Part shown: one piece after another, positions 17,048 to 24,133 of the stretch
Layout: every line of letters starts with the position of its first letter
Numbering within the stretch: position 1 is the stretch's first letter
Assembly (NCBI GenBank): GCA_902464565.1
Contig: CABQJV010000025.1
Location: 1-30,208, forward strand
Direction: 5' to 3'
Origin: an uncultured Collinsella sp.
GTDB taxonomy: Bacteria; Actinomycetota; Coriobacteriia; Coriobacteriales; Coriobacteriaceae
DNA: 30,208 nucleotides
Notes under the pieces: model-generated
What the model was told of the DNA's origin: nothing
The model's database searches: none
What the model saw: the letters and a program-made list of their open reading frames with translations, nothing else
Position numbers and translations under genes: made by a program

Positions 17048-18336
17048 TGGCCCGTTTTCCCCTTGTTCCCACGTCACCCGAGCCCGAGCGTGCCATTTTG
17101 GTTGGTGTTGAGTGGCGCGACAATGCGTGGCCGCTCGATCGTTCGCTTGACGAGCTTGAGCGCCTGGCCCATACGGCTGGCGCCCAGTGCGTGGCGCGTT
17201 TGTCACAGCGTCTGGTTAAGCCGTATCCAAAATCGTTTATCGGTTCCGGTAAGGTTGAAGAGCTGTGCGGCCTGGTGCATCGCATGGATGCCGATGTCGT
17301 TATTTTTGACGATGACCTTACGCCCTCGCAACAATCTTATTTGGAGAAAGCCGTGGGCGAGCCGGTAAAGATTATCGATCGTACGGCACTGATCCTGGAT
17401 ATCTTTGGCCTGCATGCTCAGACGCGTGAGGGACGCCTGCAGGTACAGCTGGCACAGCTTCAATATCTGTTACCTCGCCTGCGCGGCATGTGGAGCCATC
17501 TTGCCAAGGAGCAGACGCGCGGTGGCATCGGCTCACGCTTTGGACAGGGTGAAAGTCAGCTCGAGGTCGACCGTCGCTTGATTCGCAACAAGATTGCCGC
17601 GCTTCGTCGTGAGCTCAAGCGGGTTGAACAGCGTCGCGATGTTCAATCTAAGAGTCGCATTGATTCACCGGCGTTTCGCGTCGCGTTAGCCGGTTATACT
17701 AATGCCGGTAAATCGACGTTGCTCAATCGTCTGACCGGCTCTACGGTACTTTCGCAGGACAAGCTGTTTGCTACGCTCGACCCGACGACGCGTTCGTATC
17801 GCCTGCCCGGCGGTCGTGGCATGACGATTACCGATACCGTTGGCTTTATTCAAAAGCTACCGCATGGTCTCGTTGATGCCTTTAAGTCCACGCTTTCTGA
17901 GGTTCTTGGTGCCGATCTGATCCTTAAAGTTGTGGATGCCTCTGACGAGGACTATGAGCGCCAGCTCGAGGCAGTCGATCGCGTTCTTGACGAGATCGGT
18001 GCCGGCGAGCGTTTGACGCTTACGGTGTTCAATAAAATCGATCTTCTCGATAGCGTTGATCGATTGAGTTTCCGTCGTCGCTATCCCGAGGCCGTTCTGT
18101 TCTCGGCCCAGACGGGCGAGGGACTCGACGATCTCGTCGACCGTATTGCTCGTGAGGCGGCTGCTACCGATGTGTTGCTCTCTGCTGATATCCCGTATCG
18201 CGAGGGCGCCCTCATCATGCTGGTGCATGAGCAGGGAACCCTTTTGCACGAGGAATATCTTGAGGACGGCGTTCGTATTGTGGCGAAGCTGCCGGCCCGT
18301 ATCACGCCGCGGCTCGAGCGTTATCGCACCGAGTAG
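17047..18336 (+). CDS. hflX: GTPase HflX
   Basis: HflX is a ribosome-associated GTPase that splits stalled ribosomes under stress in studied species. The 429-residue protein has the N-terminal HflX domain, a basic helical region (LIRNKIAALRRELKRVEQRR), then the G domain with G1 GYTNAGKST at 216-224, G3 DTVGFI and G4 NKID. It is the last gene of the miaB-miaA-hflX unit. Its 3' end overlaps the converging acyltransferase gene by 16 bp, and no terminator is visible between them. Confidence 0.95.
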   Translation: MARFPLVPTSPEPERAILVGVEWRDNAWPLDRSLDELERLAHTAGAQCVARLSQRLVKPYPKSFIGSGKVEELCGLVHRMDADVVIFDDDLTPSQQSYLEKAVGEPVKIIDRTALILDIFGLHAQTREGRLQVQLAQLQYLLPRLRGMWSHLAKEQTRGGIGSRFGQGESQLEVDRRLIRNKIAALRRELKRVEQRRDVQSKSRIDSPAFRVALAGYTNAGKSTLLNRLTGSTVLSQDKLFATLDPTTRSYRLPGGRGMTITDTVGFIQKLPHGLVDAFKSTLSEVLGADLILKVVDASDEDYERQLEAVDRVLDEIGAGERLTLTVFNKIDLLDSVDRLSFRRRYPEAVLFSAQTGEGLDDLVDRIAREAAATDVLLSADIPYREGALIMLVHEQGTLLHEEYLEDGVRIVAKLPARITPRLERYRTE

Positions 18337-19025
18337 ACGAGCTCTAAAATGCCCAGAATGATGGGCTGATGCAGCAGATAAAAGGGGAGTGCATGGCGTC
18401 CAAGGCTGGCGAGCGCCGGGACGGGATTGGCATAGGCCCAGTTAGGGGCGGTCTTATCGATTCCCTGCGCTATATGTGCGGCGAAGTATCCTACAAGATA
18501 CATAAAGAAAAACGGGATGATGGGGTAGAAATCACCTGAGACAAACCCAGGGCTCGGAAATCCCAGCCACGCCAGGTAGGGGACAGGGTAGATCGTTTTG
18601 GGGATGCTCCAGGTGAGGGCGAACAACAAAAGGCATAGGGGCATGCCCCATCTCGCCGACATCTTCTTAAGGACGGGATCGGTCAACGCCACAATGCCGG
18701 TACATGCGGCCATGCAGTAGATGATGCCAAAATTAACAGAATCGTCAACTGAGACAAGTGTTGTTGCCAACCAGACGACGAGTGCTGCTAAGGCGTATTT
18801 GGCGGCACGTTTGATATTGTTGCGCGAAAGGGTGCACATCCAACCCGCGATAAATAAAAATATCCAGCTGATGCTGGCGCGCCAGATGTCTTGAAAGACG
18901 GTCTGAGTAAACCAGGGCATATCCCAGCCGTACAGGTAGGCGAGATCGTAGCAAGCGTGAAAACCTGCCATTGAAATCATCGTAAACCCGCGGACGGTAT
19001 CAAAGATGGTGATGCGTTTTTGCAT
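18321..19025 (-). CDS. Multi-pass membrane protein, heparan-alpha-glucosaminide N-acetyltransferase-like (DUF1624)
   Basis: The 234-residue protein is mostly hydrophobic, with about six or seven membrane segments. Its N-terminus carries D9-x2-R12-G13 and H23-x3-D27, the pattern of the DUF1624 acetyltransferase family, whose members move acetyl groups across membranes onto sugars. Its substrate is unknown; wall or surface glycan is a guess. On the minus strand its ATG overlaps the lexA stop by one base (TAATG), so it is probably translated with lexA and controlled by the same operators. The 3' end overlaps hflX by 16 bp. No separate ribosome-binding site is needed or obvious. Confidence 0.8.
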   Translation of the reverse strand: MQKRITIFDTVRGFTMISMAGFHACYDLAYLYGWDMPWFTQTVFQDIWRASISWIFLFIAGWMCTLSRNNIKRAAKYALAALVVWLATTLVSVDDSVNFGIIYCMAACTGIVALTDPVLKKMSARWGMPLCLLLFALTWSIPKTIYPVPYLAWLGFPSPGFVSGDFYPIIPFFFMYLVGYFAAHIAQGIDKTAPNWAYANPVPALASLGRHALPFYLLHQPIILGILELVYSVR

Positions 19026-19669
19026 TACGAGAACCGGCGCATCAAGCCGACGACTTTGCCCAGGATAACGGGATTTGTTGCATAGATAGGCTCCATGGTG
19101 TCATTTTCAGGCTGCAGGCGTACGCGTCCCTGCTCCTTGTAGAACGTCTTGACGGTCGCTGAACCATCAATCATGGCCACGACAATTTCGCCGTTCATGG
19201 CACTCTTTTGTTCACGGACGATGATGTAATCGCCATTGAAGATGCCGACATTGATCATTGAGCTCCCATGCACCTCAAGGATAAAGGAACCCTGATCGGT
19301 GGCGATTTCGGTCGGGATAGTAAAAGTGTCTTCGATATTCTGCTCGGCCAGAATGGGAATCCCAGCCGCGACTCGACCAACGAGCGGTAGCGAGACCGTC
19401 CCGCGAGGTGCGGTGGGCTCGTCAGATTTAGAAATTGAGACAGAGGAACCGTCCTCGTTAAAGAGTTCCAGGGCGCGCGGTTTGGTGGCATCGCGCTTGA
19501 GTAGCCCGCGCGCCTCCAGGGCAGATAGATGGGCATGCACGGTGCTGGGGGAGGAAAGGCCCACGGCAGAAGCCATCTCGCGCACGCTGGGCGGATAACC
19601 CTTCTCCTGCTGATATTCCTTGATGAAGTCGTAAATTTGCTGCTGACGCTTGGTAATTTTGCGAGCCAT
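19025..19669 (-). CDS. lexA: SOS repressor LexA
   Basis: LexA represses the SOS regulon and cleaves itself when RecA filaments form. The 214-residue protein has a winged HTH (about 1-65, with GYPPSVREMASAVGLSSPSTVHAHL broken over the recognition helices), the Ala102-Gly103 cleavage site in RVAAGIP, and the catalytic dyad Ser137 (GSSM) and Lys174 (TVKTF). I chose the ATG at 19669, giving MARKITKRQ, because GAGAGG lies about 8 bases upstream. The in-frame ATG at 19696 overlaps an SOS box and lacks a ribosome-binding site. Three SOS boxes lie just upstream, implying autoregulation. Confidence 0.96.
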   Translation of the reverse strand: MARKITKRQQQIYDFIKEYQQEKGYPPSVREMASAVGLSSPSTVHAHLSALEARGLLKRDATKPRALELFNEDGSSVSISKSDEPTAPRGTVSLPLVGRVAAGIPILAEQNIEDTFTIPTEIATDQGSFILEVHGSSMINVGIFNGDYIIVREQKSAMNGEIVVAMIDGSATVKTFYKEQGRVRLQPENDTMEPIYATNPVILGKVVGLMRRFS

Positions 19670-19692
19670 CAGGGCATCCTCTCTACCCATGT

Positions 19693-19706
19693 CAAACAAA
19701 TGTTCG
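19693..19706. promoter_or_regulatory. SOS box 1, lexA-proximal
   Basis: CAAACAAATGTTCG differs from the CGAAC-N4-GTTCG operator at one arm position. It lies 24 bp upstream of the lexA start, where LexA would repress its own gene. Confidence 0.7.
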
Positions 19707-19714
19707 AATTTTGC

Positions 19715-19742
19715 TTGACAGGAACAACTGTTCGAAGATAAT
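19715..19742 (+). promoter_or_regulatory. LexA-controlled promoter of the LysM gene
   Basis: A perfect TTGACA (19715-19720) is followed 16 bp later by GATAAT (19737-19742). SOS box 2 fills the spacer exactly as at recA. On the opposite strand TATTAT (19746-19741) in the same AT-rich stretch may be the lexA -10, which would make the two promoters overlap. Confidence 0.7.
19721..19734. promoter_or_regulatory. SOS box 2, in the LysM gene promoter
   Basis: GGAACAACTGTTCG matches the LexA operator except for the first base. It occupies the spacer of the rightward promoter. Confidence 0.8.
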
Positions 19743-19748
19743 AATAAC

Positions 19749-19762
19749 CGAACATTCGTTCT
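19749..19762. promoter_or_regulatory. SOS box 3
   Basis: CGAACATTCGTTCT matches CGAAC-N4-GTTC, with the last base off. It lies at the expected start point of the rightward transcript and in the spacer of the possible leftward promoter, so it could serve both. Confidence 0.65.
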
Positions 19763-19832
19763 CGCGCTAGACATTTTTGTCCGCGCGGCTTGATAAAACT
19801 GTTCTCAGCAAAACACGCGAGAGGAGAACATG

Positions 19833-20282
19833 ATGAACGCAACGAATATGGTCCAGGGAAACCTCGCCCTTAAGCTCGAGACGCCTGCCGCGCCCGCTTT
19901 TACTGTTGTCAAGGGTGGACGTTCCGGTTATCAGCCTTTGCCCGTAAAGTCTGCTCGCACTCAGTATGCTGTTGCCGCGCCGACTCCCGCTGCCCTGAAG
20001 GTCTCGACGATTGTTGCCGTCGCCGTTGCGCTCACGCTCTTTTTTGTCCTCGCTACGTCTGTCTTTAGCGCTCGTCACGCCGCGTATGCCGAGTCCGTTT
20101 CCAACGTTACCTACGAGACCATTCGCGTTCAGCCTGGTGATTCTCTTTGGTCGTTTGCCGAGGAATATCCAATCGAAGGCCTTTCCACGCAAGAGACTTC
20201 CGACATGATCCGTAACGTCAATCATCTGGAGCATGGTTCGCTCGCCGCCGGTGCGCATCTTAAGGTTCCTGCTCGTTCGTAA
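19833..20282 (+). CDS. Single-pass LysM protein, probable SOS-induced division inhibitor (YneA-like)
   Basis: The 149-residue protein has a cytoplasmic N-terminus of about 55 residues, one membrane helix (about 57-79), and an extracellular LysM domain (about 95-146: ETIRVQPGDSLWSFAEEY...LKVPA). LysM binds peptidoglycan. Size, topology and position divergent from lexA match Bacillus YneA and mycobacterial Rv2719c, which block septation after DNA damage; the lexA-LysM-nrdR order is also that of mycobacteria. Sequence outside LysM is not conserved, so function is inferred from context. GAGGAG lies six bases before ATG 19833; ATG 19830 is also possible. The LexA-controlled promoter is at 19715-19742. 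Confidence 0.8.
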   Translation: MNATNMVQGNLALKLETPAAPAFTVVKGGRSGYQPLPVKSARTQYAVAAPTPAALKVSTIVAVAVALTLFFVLATSVFSARHAAYAESVSNVTYETIRVQPGDSLWSFAEEYPIEGLSTQETSDMIRNVNHLEHGSLAAGAHLKVPARS

Positions 20283-20295
20283 TCATTATCGCGCT

Positions 20296-20339
20296 GCGCA
20301 TGGTACCCTTGTTATCGTTTAAGAGGAGGTACCATGCGC
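20296..20339 (+). promoter_or_regulatory. Inverted repeat enclosing the nrdR ribosome-binding site and start
   Basis: GCGCATGGTACC (20296-20307) and GGTACCATGCGC (20328-20339) are perfect 12-bp arms around a 20-nt loop. The nrdR ATG (20334) is in the right arm, and GAGGAGG (20323-20329) straddles loop and arm. In RNA this could hide the start codon. No T-tract follows, so it is not a terminator. Confidence 0.55.
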
Positions 20340-20777
20340 TGTCCTAAATGCGGCAAGGCACATACCCGCGTCGTTGATTCCCGTATGCAGGAGTCAAATA
20401 ACACCATTAAGCGCCGTCGCGAATGTTGCTCGTGTAACTACCGCTTTACAACGTTCGAGCGATGCGAAGACCCAATTGAGGTCATTAAGTCGGACGGAAC
20501 TAAGCAGCGGTTCGATCGCAATAAGCTGCTCGTCGGCTTGATGCGCGCCACCATCAAGCGTGATATCGACACTAAGAAGCTCAATGAGATTATCGACGAC
20601 ATCGAGGTCGAGCTGCGCTCTCGCACGCTGACGGCCGTCACGTCGCATGAGTTGGGTGACATGGTGCTCAAACGCTTGGCCAAGATCGACAAAGTGGCGT
20701 ACATCCGCTTTGCCTCGGTCTACCGCGATTTCAAAGACGTTGATGAGTTTCTGCAAGAGCTCGACAAGCTAAGGTGA
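20334..20777 (+). CDS. nrdR: Transcriptional repressor NrdR
   Basis: NrdR is a nucleotide-sensing repressor of ribonucleotide reductase genes. The 147-residue protein has an N-terminal zinc ribbon (C3, C6, C31, C34 in RCPKCGK and RECCSCNYRFTTFE) and an ATP-cone domain (about 49-139) that senses ATP and dATP. GAGGAGG precedes the ATG. No ribonucleotide reductase gene is in the window. It lies between the LysM gene and dut, grouping dNTP control with the DNA-damage response. Confidence 0.96.
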   Translation: MRCPKCGKAHTRVVDSRMQESNNTIKRRRECCSCNYRFTTFERCEDPIEVIKSDGTKQRFDRNKLLVGLMRATIKRDIDTKKLNEIIDDIEVELRSRTLTAVTSHELGDMVLKRLAKIDKVAYIRFASVYRDFKDVDEFLQELDKLR

Positions 20778-20781
20778 TTCC

Positions 20782-21225
20782 ATGTCCAACATTACCCTCA
20801 ACATAAAGCGTCTCGATCCCACCGTCGAGCTTCCCAAATACGCCCATCCCACCGATGCCGGCTTGGATCTGCGCTCCAACGAGGACTGCGTCCTGAAGCC
20901 CTTCGAACGCCGTCTGGTCTCTACTGGGTTGGCCATCGCCCTGCCCGACGGCTACGCCGGCTTTGTCCAGCCCCGCAGCGGCTTGGCCATCAAGCAGGGC
21001 CTGTCTATAGTCAATACGCCGGGCCTCATCGACGCCCACTACCGAGGAGAACTTAAGGTTATCCTCATCAACCTGGATCCCTCCAACAACATCCAAATCA
21101 ACAAAGGTGACCGCATAGCCCAACTCGTCATCCAAGAAGTCCCCACGGTCAACCTCATAGAAGTAGAAGAACTAGACGAAACCGACCGAGGCAACGGAGG
21201 CTTCGGCTCCAGCGGCGTCGCCTAG
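20782..21225 (+). CDS. dut: dUTP diphosphatase (dUTPase)
   Basis: Dut hydrolyses dUTP to dUMP, keeping uracil out of DNA and supplying thymidylate synthesis. The 147-residue trimeric-type enzyme has the expected motifs: AHPTDAGLDLRS, PRSGLAIKQG, NTPGLIDAHYRGELKVIL, GDRIAQLV and the C-terminal RGNGGFGSSG. It starts four bases after nrdR, with AAGGTGA covering the nrdR stop. Codon use drifts through the gene: the second half uses ATA, CTA and GAA codons that are rare in neighbouring genes, which may point to a different history. Confidence 0.95.
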   Translation: MSNITLNIKRLDPTVELPKYAHPTDAGLDLRSNEDCVLKPFERRLVSTGLAIALPDGYAGFVQPRSGLAIKQGLSIVNTPGLIDAHYRGELKVILINLDPSNNIQINKGDRIAQLVIQEVPTVNLIEVEELDETDRGNGGFGSSGVA

Positions 21226-21241
21226 GGGCGCTCGTATCCCT

Positions 21242-21344
21242 CCCGCCCGCCTCTCACACATATCATTCCATGCTCAAACATTCTCGCTTCGCTTCGCTCG
21301 CTGCGAAACTGCGCGTGGAACGATATGTGTGAGAGGCGGGCGGG
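21242..21344. repeat. Long palindromic element, copy 1
   Basis: Arms of 32 bp (21242-21273 and 21313-21344) pair at 30 positions and enclose a 39-nt core rich in TTCGC and GCTTCG. The inner arms and core recur in inverted orientation in copy 2 (21506-21609), but the outer arms differ between copies. It begins 17 bp after dut. No ORF is evident. Confidence 0.8.
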
Positions 21345-21382
21345 CGGTTACTCGCTTGAAAATAATAATCATTCTTTTTGAT

Positions 21383-21425
21383 AAGCCGATGCGACAAAGG
21401 GTTGGATCCTTTGTCGCATCGGCTT
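21383..21425. terminator. Strong hairpin terminator between dut and the glycosyltransferase gene
   Basis: An 18-bp perfect stem (AAGCCGATGCGACAAAGG and its complement) encloses a 7-nt loop. The plus-strand 3' side is T-rich (actgtatttatattttcc). It can serve dut, and possibly the converging gene at 21623. Confidence 0.75.
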
Positions 21426-21505
21426 ACTGTATTTATATTTTCCTGTTTTACCTTTGCAGGTTCTAATGGAGGGGATACCGAAGTAGCTGCTAGTAAGTAA
21501 ACGTA

Positions 21506-21609
21506 GCTGCTCGGCGGGAGCCGCCCATATATCGTTCCACGCGCAGTTTCGCAGCGCAGCGAGAATGTTTGAGCATGGAATGATATATGGGCGGCTCCCG
21601 CCGAGCAGC
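21506..21609. repeat. Long palindromic element, copy 2
   Basis: Arms of 37 bp (21506-21542 and 21573-21609) pair at 35 positions around a 30-nt core. The core is the reverse complement of the copy 1 core with about 9 nt missing. The outermost arm sequence (GCTGCTCGGCGGGAGCCGCC) is unrelated to that of copy 1. It ends 13 bp from the stop of the glycosyltransferase gene. Confidence 0.8.
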
Positions 21610-21622
21610 GGACGCTAAGACG

Positions 21623-22924
21623 CTAGCGGATATGCGCTGGTTTTTCGCCCCAGTAGAAGCGGCAGAAGGCTCGTTTACGTTTTTGGGGTTTGCCTACGAG
21701 CTCCATGGTTGCGATGGCGATGTCCTCCGCTGCGCGTGGACGGCGCAGGACTTCGCCATTGATGAGCAGTGCCTTGAGCGACTCCGGATGATCGTGGAGA
21801 TGGCGCAACGTCACGATGAGCTCGCGTGCGGTGGTGACATGCATGCTGGCGCCCATGCCGGTGAGCATCGTGGTGTTGGCCTTTTCCTGACCGTATGATT
21901 TGCCCAGCAGGATCATCGGCAGATGAGCGCACAGGCACTCGGTGACCGTGAGTCCGCCTGATTTGAGGATTGCCAGGTCGCAGCCGTGCATGAGGGCCGC
22001 CATGTCGTCCACGTAGTCCAGAACCGTGACGTTGTCGAGCTTCATGGCGTCGAAGAGCGTCTTGAGTCGGGCGGCGTATTCCTTATCTTTGCCCGGTAAA
22101 AAGACAAAGTGCATGTCTTCAAAGCTGCGTAAGAAGGGGAGCGTGTGGTCCATCGCGGCACGGAAACGCACGTATGGTTGGGGCAAACTGGCGCCGGCCA
22201 TCACCAATACGACGGTTTTGTCTATGGGGAGATTGAACTTGCTCAGCTCATCCTCGCGTTTGTAATCGGTATCGAAACCGGCTCGGATGGGGATGCCCGT
22301 TATGCGGATCTTTGACTCGGGAACTTTGCGCGGACGCAGCGTTTCGGCCATAAACTCGTTGGCCACGCAGAATAGGTCGGTGTCCTTGTGGGGCCAAAAG
22401 CCTTCGACTTCATAGTCTGTTGGTACGCAGATGACCGGATAATCGATACCCGTAATTACGCGGGCGCCCACGGCAACATTGGCTGCTGTGATGTGCGTTG
22501 CGACCACGGCTATAGGCCTGCGGCGACGAATATATTCGTTGAAGGCGGGGAACATAATTCGCGACCATGCCGTGCCGCCACCCCAGAGAAGATGCCCCGT
22601 AAGCGTATATCGCCAGGTCAGGTCGTAAATGGGGCGTGTGGCTCCCGTAAAAGAAGCCGCGGTCTTATTGCCGTCGAATTTAATACGTCCAAAATCAAGG
22701 ATATCGAGCACTTCAATTTCAATATCCTCAGGGATTCCCTTGGTGCCGCGGATAAGGTCAAATGCTTGTGCAATCGCGTTGGCGGCGGCTTTGTGGCCCG
22801 ATCCAACCGATGCGTGCACAATGGTTACCAGGGGTTTTTGTGTAGGTGAAACGGTCATTTGCTCCGGTTGGGGAGTGGCTTGCATGGGCAGGGGAGCGCT
22901 ATTGCTCGTCTGCGTTTGATCCAT
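21623..22924 (-). CDS. Monogalactosyldiacylglycerol synthase-like / GT28 glycosyltransferase
   Basis: The 433-residue protein belongs to the family of UgtP and plant MGDG synthase, which transfer a sugar to diacylglycerol at the inner membrane face. The N-terminal MGDG-synthase domain begins at HASVGSGHKAAANAIAQAF (about 37-55). The C-terminal GT28 domain contains ILKSGGLTVTECLCAHLP, the donor-sugar binding loop. Glycolipid or lipoteichoic-acid anchor synthesis is the usual role; the sugar cannot be read from sequence. ATG 22924 follows AAGGGGAG. A longer in-frame ORF reaches back over trxB and is not credible. TACAAT (22966-22961) may be its -10 element. Confidence 0.85.
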   Translation of the reverse strand: MDQTQTSNSAPLPMQATPQPEQMTVSPTQKPLVTIVHASVGSGHKAAANAIAQAFDLIRGTKGIPEDIEIEVLDILDFGRIKFDGNKTAASFTGATRPIYDLTWRYTLTGHLLWGGGTAWSRIMFPAFNEYIRRRRPIAVVATHITAANVAVGARVITGIDYPVICVPTDYEVEGFWPHKDTDLFCVANEFMAETLRPRKVPESKIRITGIPIRAGFDTDYKREDELSKFNLPIDKTVVLVMAGASLPQPYVRFRAAMDHTLPFLRSFEDMHFVFLPGKDKEYAARLKTLFDAMKLDNVTVLDYVDDMAALMHGCDLAILKSGGLTVTECLCAHLPMILLGKSYGQEKANTTMLTGMGASMHVTTARELIVTLRHLHDHPESLKALLINGEVLRRPRAAEDIAIATMELVGKPQKRKRAFCRFYWGEKPAHIR

Positions 22925-23041
22925 CGATAACTCCCCTTCAGCTTTGTTACGCGATTTAACATTGTAGTGCATGAGTGTCATGTTCACGTAAATTTGGGTA
23001 TGAGCGCAAAGAACGACAACGTTTCGACGAGAGGATTCTTC

Positions 23042-23980
23042 ATGACTACCGATCAGCCGATTGATGTTGCGATTATCGGTGGAGGCCCCGCGGGCTATGC
23101 TGCCGCCATTTACGCTGCGCGTGCCAACTTGACGACGACCGTGATTGAGCAGGGCATGTCGGGTGGACAGATCGCCACGACCAATGAAGTCGAGAACTAT
23201 CCGGGCATTCCGCTCTTGAGCGGCGCCGAACTCGGCGAGCGTTTTCAGCAGCATGCAGAGGGGCTGGGAGCACAGGTCGCATGGAGCATGGTTACGGGCA
23301 TCGATTACGATGCCGATGCAGCGCTGTTTACGGTGCATCACGATATGGGCGATACGCTGGCCTCGAGCGTTATCGCTTGCATGGGTGCCACGCCGCGATC
23401 TGCTGGTTTCGCTGGCGAGGATACGTATCGCGGTCGTGGCGTTTCATATTGCGCAACATGTGACGGCATGTTCTTCCGCGGCAAACAGGTCTTTGTAATC
23501 GGTGGTGGCAATTCGGCATGCGAAGAGGCACTGTTCCTGTCAGACATTGCCAGCAGTGTGACCATCGTGCTGCGCCGCGACCAGTTCCGTGCGCCTGATG
23601 GTGTTGTTCAGAAAGTACTCGAAAAGGACAATATTACAGTTAGGTACCAAACTAGTATTGTGGAGCTCTCGGGCGAAGCCATGCCAACGACGATCGCCTT
23701 TAAGGACAATTCATCCGGGGAAATTCATACCGAGTCATTTGAGCCCGGCTCGTTTGGCATCTTTGTCTTTACCGGGACGCAACCCCATACCGAGCTTGTT
23801 GAGCATTTAGTCGATCTGGCGCCTGATGGCGGCATTCTGACTGATGAATCCATGGCGACCCGCACGCCAGGTCTATTTGCCGCTGGCGATATCCGTTCCA
23901 AGCGCTTACGTCAGGTTGTGACCGCCGTTTCTGACGGAGCCATAGCAGCAACTAGCGCATACGCGTTTCTCCGCGGATAA
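23042..23980 (+). CDS. trxB: Thioredoxin-disulfide reductase
   Basis: TrxB passes electrons from NADPH through FAD to thioredoxin. The 312-residue protein has the FAD motif GGGPAGYAAA (13-22), the redox pair C137-ATC140 in YCATCDG, the NADPH motif GGGNSACEEA (154-163) and the FAD-binding GLFAAGDIR near the end. ATG 23042 is set by GAGAGG about seven bases upstream; the ORF extends further but without homology. No thioredoxin gene is adjacent. It is divergent from the glycosyltransferase gene and ends at a good terminator. Confidence 0.94.
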   Translation: MTTDQPIDVAIIGGGPAGYAAAIYAARANLTTTVIEQGMSGGQIATTNEVENYPGIPLLSGAELGERFQQHAEGLGAQVAWSMVTGIDYDADAALFTVHHDMGDTLASSVIACMGATPRSAGFAGEDTYRGRGVSYCATCDGMFFRGKQVFVIGGGNSACEEALFLSDIASSVTIVLRRDQFRAPDGVVQKVLEKDNITVRYQTSIVELSGEAMPTTIAFKDNSSGEIHTESFEPGSFGIFVFTGTQPHTELVEHLVDLAPDGGILTDESMATRTPGLFAAGDIRSKRLRQVVTAVSDGAIAATSAYAFLRG

Positions 23981-24025
23981 GTACGATAATATATCTTATG
24001 TAAGTTTGTTATCAATTAACTAAAT

Positions 24026-24064
24026 GGTGGGACGATGCATCAGTGCATCGTCCTACCAATTTTC
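24026..24064 (+). terminator. Terminator of trxB
   Basis: A 14-bp stem with one G-U pair (24026-24039 with 24044-24057) and a TCAG loop is followed by AATTTTC. It lies 46 bp after the trxB stop. Confidence 0.85.
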
Positions 24065-24078
24065 TTGCCGACTATGTG

Positions 24079-24109
24079 GTATGCAAAACTAGATTATCTA
24101 GAATACAAT
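24079..24109 (+). promoter_or_regulatory. Promoter and candidate operator of the DUF1836 gene
   Basis: GTATGCAAAACTAGAT (24079-24094) overlaps the perfect palindrome CTAGAT-T-ATCTAG (24089-24101), directly followed by TACAAT (24104-24109), a likely -10. The -35 at 24081-24086 (ATGCAA) is poor. The 16-nt motif recurs with one change at 25753-25768 beside degV. Confidence 0.55.
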
Positions 24110-24133
24110 ATAGAAAATGAATGGAGGGCCTTT

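Noticed and set aside
18321..18336. Frameshift or annotation error from overlapping gene ends
   Set aside because: Both hflX and the acyltransferase gene keep normal C-termini; a 16-bp convergent overlap is unusual but plausible.
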